DNA from: JAJECS01 sp965262745
Lineage (GTDB): Bacteria > Chloroflexota > UBA11872
NCBI GenBank assembly: GCA_965262745.1
Contig: OZ253558.1
Coordinates: 3,213,765-3,277,764 of the forward strand
Direction: 5' to 3'
DNA: 64,000 nucleotides
Shown here: piece by piece, positions 8,725-16,555 of the stretch
Layout: every line of letters begins with the position of its first letter
How positions within the stretch are numbered: the first letter of the stretch is position 1
Program-made: the position numbers and the translations under genes
Notes under the pieces: generated by a model
Seen by the model: the letters and a program-made list of their open reading frames with translations, nothing else
What the model was told of the DNA's origin: nothing
The model's database searches: none

Positions 8725-9627
8725 CTACTGCTTGACGGCGCCGAGGGTCAACCCGGACACCAAGTACCGCTGCGCCAGCGCATAGAGCACGAGCAGCGGA
8801 ATGCTGGCCAGCACGGATGCGGCCAGCATCTGATGCCAGTCCACGTTTTGCTGCCCGATGAGCGTGACGATGCCGAGCGGGATGGTGCGCATATCGTCCG
8901 ACTTCGTCAGCTGGACGGCGAACAGCAAGTCCTGGAACGACAAGATGAAGGCGAAGACTCCGGTGGCCACGATTCCCGGCCAGGCGAGAGGGCGCATGAT
9001 CGTCCACAGCATTCGCAGTCTGCCCGCGCCATCGATGAAGGCGGATTCTTCGAGCTCGATCGGAATGGTGGCGAAATAGGTTGTCAGCATGAGAATGGCC
9101 AGCGGCAGCGCAAACGATGCATAAGTGATGATCAGCGCCAGGTGGGTGTCGTACAGCTGGAACTGATGAACGAGCGCGAAGAACGGGATGATCATCGCCA
9201 CCGGCGGGATCTGCTGCGTCCCCACCACAAAGAACTCGAGCGTCCGCTTGCCGCGGAACGCGAAACGCGACATGCCGTAGGCGGCGAGCGCTCCAAGGGT
9301 TATAGCCAGGAGCGTGGTGACGCCGGCAACGAAATAGCTATTGAGAAAGATGCGGAGCCACAGGCCTTTGCCGAAGACCTTGCCGTAAGCCTCAAGGGTT
9401 GGCGTCGGCGGCAGCCACGTCGCCGGATGCTTGAAGATCTCGCCATTGGGCCGCAGCGAGTTGGTCACCAGCCAGAAGATCGGGTAGAGCACGATGGCAG
9501 CCAAGACGAGCAGAACCAGACCGCGGATGATGGCTTCTGGATACAGCTGCCAACGGCGCAGAGACGACCGGCCGGGCACCGGCACCGAGCCGGCGCCCAA
9601 CTGCCGAGCGGACGCATTTCGAATCAT
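8725..9627 (-). CDS. sugar ABC transporter permease, MalG type
   Basis: 300-residue second permease of the CUT1 importer. It has a first membrane span near residues 27-45 (GLVLLVLAAIVLYPIFWLVT), the MalG-type periplasmic loop (NSLRPNGEIF), further spans, and the EAA loop EESAFIDGAGRLRMLWTIM. The ATG at 9627 gives the normal family length; about 64 extra upstream codons in the same frame look non-coding. It is the first gene of the minus-strand cluster, so its promoter should lie between 9628 and the IS1-family element that now begins about 110 bp upstream. The insertion may have altered expression of the importer. Confidence 0.93.
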   Translation of the reverse strand: MIRNASARQLGAGSVPVPGRSSLRRWQLYPEAIIRGLVLLVLAAIVLYPIFWLVTNSLRPNGEIFKHPATWLPPTPTLEAYGKVFGKGLWLRIFLNSYFVAGVTTLLAITLGALAAYGMSRFAFRGKRTLEFFVVGTQQIPPVAMIIPFFALVHQFQLYDTHLALIITYASFALPLAILMLTTYFATIPIELEESAFIDGAGRLRMLWTIMRPLAWPGIVATGVFAFILSFQDLLFAVQLTKSDDMRTIPLGIVTLIGQQNVDWHQMLAASVLASIPLLVLYALAQRYLVSGLTLGAVKQ

Positions 9628-9731
9628 CGTGCGCACCAACGATCGCGAAAGCCCGCCACCGAGCTCTGGATCAGGTCCCGCTGCAGACGGCGCGAGTATA
9701 CGTTGACTGTCCGCTGCCCGTGGGTGCGCGG

Positions 9732-9739
9732 CGGGCGCC
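9732..9739. repeat. left target-site duplication of the IS1-family element
   Basis: CGGGCGCC, directly adjacent to the left inverted repeat and identical to 12172-12179. The match may extend to 9 bp (with G at 9740). Confidence 0.85.
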
Positions 9740-9760
9740 GGTAGTGTCCTACTTTGACTT
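9740..9760 (+). repeat. left terminal inverted repeat of the IS1-family element
   Basis: Matches the reverse complement of 12151-12171 at 20 of 21 positions; the single difference is A versus G at the fourth base. Confidence 0.92.
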
Positions 9761-10657
9761 TGTGCGCCGATCCTTGCGCCGCAGCGCCACGTCGGCCGCC
9801 GTCTCTTCCTGTTCCTCAATCAGCACGACCAAGTCGGCCATCGTCCACGGGCGGGTCGCCAGCCCAGCGGCCATCGCCGGCGTCGTGGGCTTGCCGTTCG
9901 CCCGCCGCGTGAGCGTCGTGTGCGGGCGCACGAAGTTCTGGTGGAACACGAACAGCGCCACCGCGCAGCTCAGGTTGTAGACCTTTTTCGAGAACGCGTA
10001 CGTGAGCCGTGTGAAGCGCCGCATGCTCATGCGCATCGTGAGGTTCTGGCGCTCGACGTGCGATGTGCTGATGTGCTCCGGGTCCGGGGCGCCCGTCACG
10101 CACTCGGGTCGGGCCGCTACGCACACGGGCGGGCTGTAGCGGTGCGCCCCGCCCACGTCAGCGCTGTAGAGCTTCACAAGCTGCGCGTAGTCAATCGCAG
10201 GGCCGAACGCGTCAGCGGCGGCCTCGCGGTAGAAGCTTGCGCCGTCGCTCGTGAGTTGGAAGCGACCGCTAATCCGGCGGCCCAGGTCCACCAGGAATTC
10301 CCGCGCCGTGGTGGCGTCGCGCTTGCCGATCAGCCACGTCGGAATGAGCTTCGTGTCGGGGTCGATGCTCGTGAAGGTCCAGACGTCCCCGATGCCGAAC
10401 TCGCCACGCCGCTCGGCCGGTACCTGCTTCTGCTTCATAGCGACGAACGCCCACAACTCATCCACCTGGACGCGCTGGCAGCGGAGGTCGCGCACGAGCT
10501 CGCCGTGGGCCGCTGCGCACGCCTGGCCGGCCTCGACCACGAGCCGCATGACCGTGTCCTTGGAGCAGCCCGCGATGCGGCTGGCGGATCGGATCGAGTT
10601 GCCCTCGACCTGGAGGGCGAGTATCCGTGCTCGCCGGTCGCGGCTGAGGCGGCGCAT
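9749..10657 (-). CDS. IS1-family transposase (DDE)
   Basis: 302-residue single-frame transposase. An N-terminal helix-turn-helix (ILALQVEGNSIRSASRIAGC, SKDTVMRLV) is followed by the IS1-type catalytic core: first Asp in QVDELWAFV, second Asp in LTSDGASFY, and the Glu region STSHVERQNLTMRMSMRRF. The protein lacks the C2C2 zinc finger of classical InsA and needs no frameshift, matching a widespread IS1-like subgroup. Its last codons run into the left inverted repeat, as is common in compact elements. The domain is full length with its catalytic residues present, so it may be active. Confidence 0.95.
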   Translation of the reverse strand: MRRLSRDRRARILALQVEGNSIRSASRIAGCSKDTVMRLVVEAGQACAAAHGELVRDLRCQRVQVDELWAFVAMKQKQVPAERRGEFGIGDVWTFTSIDPDTKLIPTWLIGKRDATTAREFLVDLGRRISGRFQLTSDGASFYREAAADAFGPAIDYAQLVKLYSADVGGAHRYSPPVCVAARPECVTGAPDPEHISTSHVERQNLTMRMSMRRFTRLTYAFSKKVYNLSCAVALFVFHQNFVRPHTTLTRRANGKPTTPAMAAGLATRPWTMADLVVLIEEQEETAADVALRRKDRRTKSK

Positions 10658-10786
10658 GCCGTACCCTGATGGCTAAGCTAACAGGGATACTATGACTGAC
10701 ACTGGCAACGGTGTCAAGTGGATTCGCAGTGACTGCTACGCCGAACCAGCGCCTCCACGATCAGGGCATTGCCACGGATTCTGTCG

Positions 10787-10987
10787 CTAGGCAGCGGGGC
10801 TTTTCTCAGCTATAGACTCTCCCGATCTGGGCAGGTTCGGTATAGGCACTGCAGTCGGCCGTTGAATACACACTGCTTTCTCACCCATCTCCCATCGCAG
10901 CGCAAGGCGAAGCGCACGGATTTCAAGTTGCTCCGCGAAGGTTTCTGGGTCGTTAAACACGGCCTGCCTAGGATTTCTCTTCATCAT
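10787..10987 (-). CDS. small hypothetical protein, passenger of the IS1-family element
   Basis: A 66-residue ORF beginning MMKRNPRQAVF with two in-frame ATGs (10987 and 10984) and a good ribosome site, GGAGG, about 4-7 nt upstream. The middle is charged and helical-looking (DPETFAEQLEIRALRLALRW); the tail is Pro/Ser-rich. No family recognised. It lies in the roughly 420-bp gap between the Ntn-hydrolase gene and the transposase, on the same strand. The strong Shine-Dalgarno sequence is the main reason to think it is real; no homologue comparison was possible. The other 10658-10786 and 10988-11081 sequence shows no gene. Confidence 0.55.
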   Translation of the reverse strand: MMKRNPRQAVFNDPETFAEQLEIRALRLALRWEMGEKAVCIQRPTAVPIPNLPRSGESIAEKSPAA

Positions 10988-11081
10988 TCGCCTCCGTGTC
11001 GTGTTTTGTGTCCGATGATTCGGACTGCGGGTTCAGAATCTCACGCATAGCTTGACGGGCGGTATCCTCTCGTCCCCGCAA

Positions 11082-11804
11082 TTATTTGTATGCCTTATGG
11101 AAGCTTTCCATCACTTCATCATTGAACGGCACGATCTCTTTGCCGATGTAGATCAGGTCCGTTAGTCGACTCCCCACACCCGGCGCAGCCTCGGCACGCC
11201 GTCGCGCCTCGAAGGCAATGAACGCTGCCTCACCTACCGAATATGCTTGCGTGTATGAGTGCGCAATGAATGCCGCCTCTGCGTGCCGCTGTCCTGAACC
11301 GATGGTGATAAATCCAAGCGCATCGAAACATTCGGCGGTTCCTGGATCAGCAACTTCGTATAGATGTCCGCCAGTGATATCAACGCCTGCGATCACGATA
11401 TGCAATCCTAGCTCAAACCCCGTGATTTGCCGGTTAAGGTTGAATGCAGTATCTGGTGCTAAGACAGACTGTGCCTGTAGATACGATTGGTAGTTAAGTC
11501 CCAGAGGCCGCAGGAATTGCTCTTCCGCCCGCTCATTTCGGACTTCAGCGAACGCTGATTTCACTTGCTCGACGATTTGACGAATTGACGGCTCGGCAAG
11601 CCCACCAATTCTGCCTACTGCCAAATCGAACACCTGGGTGTGGGTCAGGGCTGGACCTGCTGTGAGTGCAACGCAACGCTTGGAAAGATTCGTGATTTTG
11701 GAGCTTGCCTGCTCAAACTGAACATCGCCACCGGTGATCATGTGATCAGCACAGGCAACGACGCTCTGCCCATCGCTGCACAGTGCCCCAATGCAGATAG
11801 TCAT
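11082..11804 (-). CDS. proteasome-beta/HslV-like Ntn-hydrolase homologue, IS passenger
   Basis: 240 residues beginning MTICIGALCSDGQ. If Met is removed, the new N-terminal residue is Thr1; Asp19 (in VACADHM) and Lys35 (in ASSKITNL) follow. The 16-residue Asp-Lys spacing equals that of Thr1/Asp17/Lys33 in proteasome beta and HslV subunits, and LTAGPA resembles their conserved glycine-rich loop. It is thus probably an Ntn-fold threonine peptidase relative, though substrate and oligomeric state are unknown. ATG 11804 has GGGAGG upstream. Codon and base use look less GC-rich than flanking chromosomal genes and the transposase, suggesting the gene was captured by the element. No ATPase partner (HslU/ClpX-like) lies within the element. 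Confidence 0.75.
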   Translation of the reverse strand: MTICIGALCSDGQSVVACADHMITGGDVQFEQASSKITNLSKRCVALTAGPALTHTQVFDLAVGRIGGLAEPSIRQIVEQVKSAFAEVRNERAEEQFLRPLGLNYQSYLQAQSVLAPDTAFNLNRQITGFELGLHIVIAGVDITGGHLYEVADPGTAECFDALGFITIGSGQRHAEAAFIAHSYTQAYSVGEAAFIAFEARRRAEAAPGVGSRLTDLIYIGKEIVPFNDEVMESFHKAYK

Positions 11805-11825
11805 TCTAACCGTCCCTCCCTGCGG

Positions 11826-12050
11826 CTATGGCGTTGACTTTGCCCAACGCGCCTCGCCACCCTTCGCCGCGATGGCGGATTGCTCGGCCGCGCTCAGAGC
11901 CGCTGCCCGCGCCTCGCCGCCCTTGCGCCCGGCAGCGGCGTGCGGCGACTCCACCACAGTCTCCTCGTCCTCGACCTCGCCGGTCATGCGCTCCACGAGC
12001 CCGTGGGCAAGCTCGCTGAAGTCAAGCGGTCCCGTGTGGGGGCGAGTCAT
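11826..12050 (-). CDS. small KGG-motif protein, IS passenger
   Basis: 74-residue protein. The N-terminal half is acidic (FSELAHGLVERMTGEVEDEE); the C-terminal half has two copies of a GRKGGEARA / AAKGGEARW motif separated by ALSAAEQSAI. Similar KGGxAR repeats occur in small proteins annotated as histone-H1-like or stress-related, with no firm function; nucleic-acid binding is a guess from the basic repeats. ATG 12050 has GGAGGGAG about 6 nt upstream and is preferred to a longer frame that would run through the right inverted repeat. It lies 21 bp before the Ntn-hydrolase gene on the same strand, so the two are probably cotranscribed as the first cargo genes. Confidence 0.72.
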   Translation of the reverse strand: MTRPHTGPLDFSELAHGLVERMTGEVEDEETVVESPHAAAGRKGGEARAAALSAAEQSAIAAKGGEARWAKSTP

Positions 12051-12150
12051 GCGTCTCCCTCCGTGGCACCGCTCTGGCAATGTACGGCATTGTAATACAA
12101 GTGCCTGGTGCCACTGTCTCCAAGGGTGCGCCAGCGGGGCGGCGGGCTGC

Positions 12151-12171
12151 AAGTCAAAGTAGGACACCACC
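12151..12171 (-). repeat. right terminal inverted repeat of the IS1-family element
   Basis: Reverse complement matches 9740-9760 at 20 of 21 positions. The target duplication follows at 12172-12179. Confidence 0.92.
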
Positions 12172-12179
12172 CGGGCGCC
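12172..12179. repeat. right target-site duplication of the IS1-family element
   Basis: CGGGCGCC, identical to 9732-9739. Confidence 0.85.
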
Positions 12180-12261
12180 GAGCGGCCGCGGGTCGCGGGT
12201 GCACACCCGTACAATGCGGAGCCGCCGCGCGGCGCGCGTGAGTCACCAGGGGAGCTAGACG

Positions 12262-13413
12262 ATGGCACGCAAAGTCAGCGTCGGCGTCGTGGGCGTCGGG
12301 ACGGTCGCCGAGCTGTTCTATCTGGAGGCCATCGTCAAACATGGCGCGCGCGCGGAGTTGACGGCGCTGTGCGATGTCGTGCCGGGTCGGGCGCAGGCCG
12401 CCGCCGAGAAGTGGGGGGCCAAGACCGCCTTCACGGACCTGGGCCATATGCTCGAGTCAACGGATGTGGAAGCGGTGCTCGTGTTGACGAAGCACAGCCA
12501 GCACTACGACCACGCCAAGCAGGTGCTCGAGGCCGGCCGGCATCTGGGCATCGAAAAGCCCATCGCGGTGATCTTTGAGCAGGCAACCGAGATCGTTGAG
12601 CTTGCCGAGGCGCGGGGGCTAAAGCTGGCGGCGGCGCCGGCCATGGCCTTCGAGCCGGTGTCGCGGCGCGCCGAGTCGCTCATCGCCGGCGGCGCCATCG
12701 GCCGGGTGGCCGGGTTGCGCACGCACATGACCGCGAATCCCGCGGATAGGGAGACCGAGTGGCGGCGGCTCGGGCGAACCATAGCCCGGATCGACACTCC
12801 TCCAACTGACCAGACGTGGATGTACCAAGCCAGCGAAGGCGGCCCCCTGTTCGACCTCACGCCCTACCAGCTCGTACCGCCCACGCGGCTCTTGGGACCG
12901 ATTAAGCGCGTGGGCGCGCTTGCCGGCATTGCCGTGCCGGAGCGGGTCGCCGGGAGCGGCCCGGTGAAGGGGCAGCGTTTCGCGACGACGGCCCCCGACA
13001 ACGTCTTCATGATGCTCGACTGGGGCGAGGACCGCTTCGGCACGGTGTATTCGGGATACCTGCCGGCGAACTTCCGCGGTCCTCACACCGAGTACTACGG
13101 CGATGGGGGTGTTCTCGCGGTCAACGGAGGCACCGGAACCGATAGTGTCGAGCTCTATCGCCAGGCCAAGGGAGGCGGTACGAGCCGCTGGGAGGCTGTC
13201 GGCGAGGCAAACGAGGGCTGGGATGTCGTCGATCGCGCGGGCGCGATCACCCACTTGGTCGACTGCATTGCCGACGACGCGGAGCTGCAGCTCTCCGCCC
13301 GCCAAGCACTGCACATCCTCGAGGTGATCGACTTGGTACACAAATCGAGCGCCAGCGGCCAATTTCTCGACACGACGACGACCTTCGACCTACCGACGAC
13401 CGTTCCTGCCTAG
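12262..13413 (+). CDS. Gfo/Idh/MocA-family NAD(P)-dependent oxidoreductase
   Basis: 383-residue dehydrogenase of the glucose-fructose oxidoreductase/inositol dehydrogenase family, which oxidises sugar or cyclitol hydroxyls. The N-terminal Rossmann motif is VGVVGVGTVAELFY; the nucleotide-domain end motif LGIEKPIAV holds the conserved Glu-Lys-Pro. A C-terminal alpha/beta substrate domain follows, starting around RRAESLIAGGAIGRV. ATG 12262 has GGGGAG about 9 nt upstream. Its likely original neighbour is the divergent sugar importer (from 9627); the IS1-family element now separates them. Sugar specificity unknown. Confidence 0.92.
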   Translation: MARKVSVGVVGVGTVAELFYLEAIVKHGARAELTALCDVVPGRAQAAAEKWGAKTAFTDLGHMLESTDVEAVLVLTKHSQHYDHAKQVLEAGRHLGIEKPIAVIFEQATEIVELAEARGLKLAAAPAMAFEPVSRRAESLIAGGAIGRVAGLRTHMTANPADRETEWRRLGRTIARIDTPPTDQTWMYQASEGGPLFDLTPYQLVPPTRLLGPIKRVGALAGIAVPERVAGSGPVKGQRFATTAPDNVFMMLDWGEDRFGTVYSGYLPANFRGPHTEYYGDGGVLAVNGGTGTDSVELYRQAKGGGTSRWEAVGEANEGWDVVDRAGAITHLVDCIADDAELQLSARQALHILEVIDLVHKSSASGQFLDTTTTFDLPTTVPA

Positions 13414-13437
13414 GCCCCCGAGCCGAGGCACGCGGCG

Positions 13438-14190
13438 TTATTCGCGCGGGTCGTCGAGGACATACACCGAGACGTGGCTGGTGCTGGGCGCGCCGAACGG
13501 CGACCGGTTCCAATCCGACCATCGCGCGTGCAACCGCAGGCCGGCGAGTTGTGCCATCAGGTCGAGTTCCGACGGCCACGCGTAGCGGATCTGTATGGGA
13601 CGCAAATCGATTGAACCGTTGGACAAGAAGATGGTCTGGCTGGTTACGCGCTGGGCCACCGGATCGTGGCGTTCGGCATCCAGCCGGACGCGATCAAGGC
13701 CGACCTCGCCCAGGCTGATCGACCGGTCACGTTGAAACCGCGCCAGGTCCGGCACGAACGCCTCGATCAGGAAGGCACCGTCCGGCTTGAGGCGCTTGGC
13801 CACGTTTCCGAAGCAGCGCACCTGGGTCGCTTGATCGAGCAACCCGAAGAAGGTGTTGAAGACGACGAAGATGAGGTCGAACGGTCCCGGGCGAGCGACA
13901 TCGGCAAAGTCGCCGATGGTGACCGGAATGGCCTCGCCGCCCGGCTTTTCCCGTAGCTTCGCCACCATGGACTCCGACAGGTCGATGCCCTCGACGGACA
14001 CACCTGTCGCCGCCAGTGGGAGCGCGAAGCGACCTGTCCCAATCCCCAACTCGAGCGCACGGCCTCCATGAGCCAGGTCCGCGAGAAACGCCACGGCGGA
14101 CGGATCGCCCTCCTCGTGGATATCGTCGTATACCTCGGCCCACCGCTCGCCGTAGATAGCCGGGTCGATCGGTTCGTGTGCCATAGCCAT
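13438..14190 (-). CDS. class I SAM-dependent methyltransferase
   Basis: 250-residue soluble methyltransferase. Motif I is RALELGIGTGRFALPLAATG, followed by the acidic motif II in VEGIDLSESMVAKLR and the motif around FDLIFVVFNTFFGL. The C-terminal half (LRPIQIRYAWPSELDLMAQL) resembles proteins of the YjhP/small-molecule methyltransferase type. Two in-frame ATGs (14190, 14184) are close together. It is convergent with the oxidoreductase and divergent from the M19 peptidase-like gene. Substrate unknown. Confidence 0.88.
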   Translation of the reverse strand: MAMAHEPIDPAIYGERWAEVYDDIHEEGDPSAVAFLADLAHGGRALELGIGTGRFALPLAATGVSVEGIDLSESMVAKLREKPGGEAIPVTIGDFADVARPGPFDLIFVVFNTFFGLLDQATQVRCFGNVAKRLKPDGAFLIEAFVPDLARFQRDRSISLGEVGLDRVRLDAERHDPVAQRVTSQTIFLSNGSIDLRPIQIRYAWPSELDLMAQLAGLRLHARWSDWNRSPFGAPSTSHVSVYVLDDPRE

Positions 14191-14298
14191 TCGCGATTAT
14201 GCGGCACTTGGGAATGGCGCCGGACGGTCCCGTGCTTGCGGCGGTAGGATGGCGCCCGCGTCGTTCCTCCCTGGCCGCCAGAAGTGAGTAGCTCTGCC

Positions 14299-15336
14299 AT
14301 GTCCACCGATACGCCTTCCGAACGGCCCAGCGACGCGCCGCCCGTGCTGACGGACGGTCCGGTCATCGACCTCCTCGGCGGGAATCTAGGCTCTGTCATC
14401 CCGCCGCGCGATGCGCCCGCGGCATACGGCGAGCACGTCAGACGCGGCGGGGTGAACGTCATCCACGTCACGCTTGGGATCTACGCGCGTGACATCGAGC
14501 ACCTGCTCGACGAATTCTTCGATGCGTTCAATCTGTGCGACCAGATGGGCGACAAGCTCATGCTCATCGAGCGCACGGCGGATATCCACGAGGCCCATGC
14601 CTCGGGAAAGCTGGGGCTGATCCTTGGGTTTCAGGGGCTGGACGTGCTGCGACACAACACCAAGTTCATCCCGATATTCCATCGACTGGGCCTGCGGGTA
14701 GCCGCCCTCACCTACAACGAAGTCAACCAACTGGGCGCCGGCTGCCTTGAGCCACGGGATGACGGCTTGACGCTGTTGGGCATCCGCATGGTGCGCGAGC
14801 TACGGCGCGCCGGGATCGTGCTCGATCTGTCGCACGCGGGCGTGCGCACGTCGCTGGAGGCCATGGAGCGCTACGACGGTCCCGTGACTTTCACGCATTC
14901 GAACGCGCAGGCCGTCACGCCCAATCCACGCAACCTGACCGACGATCAGATTCGCGCGACGGCCGCCACCGGCGGCGTGGTCGGCCTAGCGTCCTATGCC
15001 CCGTTCTGCCACCAAGAAGACAAGGACCAGCTGGACCTCGAGGACTATTTCCGCCACATCGACTACGTCTGCGAGCTGGTGGGGCCGGAGCACGCGGCCA
15101 TCGGCTCGGACGTCACCCCGCAATCGAAGGTCAAGTGGGAAAACGCGACCAAGCGCATGTACCCGGACATGGTTGGGCGCTACGTGCTCGAGACCGAATA
15201 CGTGGAGGGGCTCCACACGCACGCGGAGTTCCCGGCCATTCCGGAGGGCTTGCGAAAACGCGGGTATGCGGAGGCGGAGATTCGGGGCATCCTGGGAGGC
15301 AACATGGCTCGCGTCTGCCAGCAGATCTGGGGCTAG
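14299..15336 (+). CDS. membrane-dipeptidase-like (peptidase M19) protein
   Basis: 345-residue TIM-barrel amidohydrolase of the renal dipeptidase family. Conserved parts: VLDLSHAG (first active-site His region), VTFTHSNA (second His), PRNLTDDQIRA, and AAIGSD (late Asp). The N-terminal HxD metal motif of classical enzymes is replaced by VIDLLGGN, and the bridging-Glu region reads LGFQGLD, with Gln where Glu is expected. It thus belongs to a divergent subgroup whose metal site and activity may differ. GTG 14284 is an alternative start five codons upstream. It is followed by an M24 aminopeptidase-like gene 41 bp away, so both may act in peptide or amide breakdown. Confidence 0.85.
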   Translation: MSTDTPSERPSDAPPVLTDGPVIDLLGGNLGSVIPPRDAPAAYGEHVRRGGVNVIHVTLGIYARDIEHLLDEFFDAFNLCDQMGDKLMLIERTADIHEAHASGKLGLILGFQGLDVLRHNTKFIPIFHRLGLRVAALTYNEVNQLGAGCLEPRDDGLTLLGIRMVRELRRAGIVLDLSHAGVRTSLEAMERYDGPVTFTHSNAQAVTPNPRNLTDDQIRATAATGGVVGLASYAPFCHQEDKDQLDLEDYFRHIDYVCELVGPEHAAIGSDVTPQSKVKWENATKRMYPDMVGRYVLETEYVEGLHTHAEFPAIPEGLRKRGYAEAEIRGILGGNMARVCQQIWG

Positions 15337-15377
15337 GTCCCCGGCGGCAGCCGAGCCGGAGGCGCTAGGACCGTCCC

Positions 15378-16532
15378 GTGCTGCTCAATCGTTCGCGCGC
15401 TAGAGATTTGATGGCCGAGGCCGGCGTCGACGTCCTCGTCCTGACGCAGCCCAATAACTTCCTCTATTTCTCGGACTTCACGCAGGTCAACTCCTTCTCG
15501 TTCATCGATCGCCCGGCCATCTGCCTCTTCTTTGCCGATCCGAAGATGGAGCCGGTCGCGATCATTCCGCGTTGGAACTACGAAGCGTTTGTCAGGGTGA
15601 GTTGGATCACCGATGTCGTCGTCTACGCCGAGCACGCCGTGGCGGGCAGCGGCGCCGAAGCCGGCGGCTGGCGGCGGGCGTTGCGAACGGCGGTGACCAG
15701 CCGACCCGACGCGCGGACCGTGGGCGTGGAAGAGAAGGTGATCCCCAAGTGGATCATGGACGAGGTGACGGCGGCGTGCGCGGATCGCACGGTTCGTGAC
15801 TGCAGCGAGCTGATACGGCGCATCCGGTCCGTGAAAACTGCTGATGAACTTGGGCATCTGCGCGCGGCGACGCAGATCCTCGAGACCGCGAGCGCCGATA
15901 TGCTGGCGGCGGCTCATACAGGTGTGCGAGAAGCGGAGCTAGCAGCGGCGTTTCGGGCCAGCGTCGGCCGGCAGGGCGCGGAGGGCATCAAGAACTTCGT
16001 GCTTGGGTTCGGCCCCGAGAGCGTCATCACGCACAAGGTGCCAGGCAGCCGCCCGCTCGCCGAGGGCGATCTGATCCGCTTCGACTTGGGCGCGCTGGTT
16101 CATGGCTACCACGCCGACAACGCGCGCTCCTATGTGTGGGGACCGCCAAGCGCCGTGCAGGAGCGGCTCTATGCGGCCGTGATGCAGGGTCAGGCGCAGG
16201 GCGTGGCCCTGCTGCGACCCGGCACAACGGCGGGCGAGATCTACGCGGCAACCGTGGACGGGCTGCGGCAGGCGCTGCCCCAGGCGCGCCTGGAGCACGT
16301 GGGGCATGGAATCGGCGTCGAGCATCACGAAAGCCCGGCGCTGATCGATGGCAGCACGCAGAGGCTGGAACCGAACATGGTCATCAATCTCGAAACCCTC
16401 TACAACGATGCCGAGCACGGGGCCTTCGCGGTGGAAGATACGTACTTGATTACGGAGGACGGACACGAGCGATGGACGCACCTGTCCAGAGAATTGGGCT
16501 TGGCGTCGGGCGGCGTCGACGGTCGCGGCTAG
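15378..16532 (+). CDS. Xaa-Pro aminopeptidase / creatinase-like (peptidase M24) protein
   Basis: 384-residue protein with a creatinase-type N-terminal domain (to about residue 140) and a pita-bread M24 domain. All five metal ligands seem present: two Asp in RFDLGALVHGYHADNARS, His in VGHGIGVEHHE, Glu in NLETLYND and Glu in FAVEDTYLIT. It therefore could be a prolidase, Xaa-Pro aminopeptidase or creatinase; the full ligand set favours a metallopeptidase over creatinase, which does not need metals. Start is GTG 15378 with TAGGA about 10 nt upstream. Tandem with the M19-like gene. Confidence 0.9.
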   Translation: MLLNRSRARDLMAEAGVDVLVLTQPNNFLYFSDFTQVNSFSFIDRPAICLFFADPKMEPVAIIPRWNYEAFVRVSWITDVVVYAEHAVAGSGAEAGGWRRALRTAVTSRPDARTVGVEEKVIPKWIMDEVTAACADRTVRDCSELIRRIRSVKTADELGHLRAATQILETASADMLAAAHTGVREAELAAAFRASVGRQGAEGIKNFVLGFGPESVITHKVPGSRPLAEGDLIRFDLGALVHGYHADNARSYVWGPPSAVQERLYAAVMQGQAQGVALLRPGTTAGEIYAATVDGLRQALPQARLEHVGHGIGVEHHESPALIDGSTQRLEPNMVINLETLYNDAEHGAFAVEDTYLITEDGHERWTHLSRELGLASGGVDGRG

Positions 16533-16555
16533 GCCGCAGACGCCGGTTCATCAAT

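Larger units (their letters stand above)
9740..12171 (-). mobile_element. complete IS1-family transposon with passenger genes (about 2.4 kb)
   Basis: An intact transposable unit. Its ends are 21-bp inverted repeats with one mismatch (9740-9760 and 12151-12171; core GTGTCCTACTTTGACTT), and directly outside each end lies the same 8-bp target duplication CGGGCGCC (9732-9739 and 12172-12179). One base of end placement is ambiguous; with a 9-bp duplication the element would shift by one. IS1-family transposases are known to make 8-9 bp duplications. Inside, all on the minus strand, are a KGG-motif protein, a proteasome-like Ntn-hydrolase homologue, a 66-residue ORF and the transposase. The size is well above a simple IS1 (about 0.8 kb) because of the cargo. 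It lies between an importer promoter region and an oxidoreductase gene. Confidence 0.93.

Noticed and set aside
9740..12171. Composite transposon made of two IS copies
   Set aside because: Only one transposase gene and one pair of terminal repeats are present; the ends belong to a single unit.
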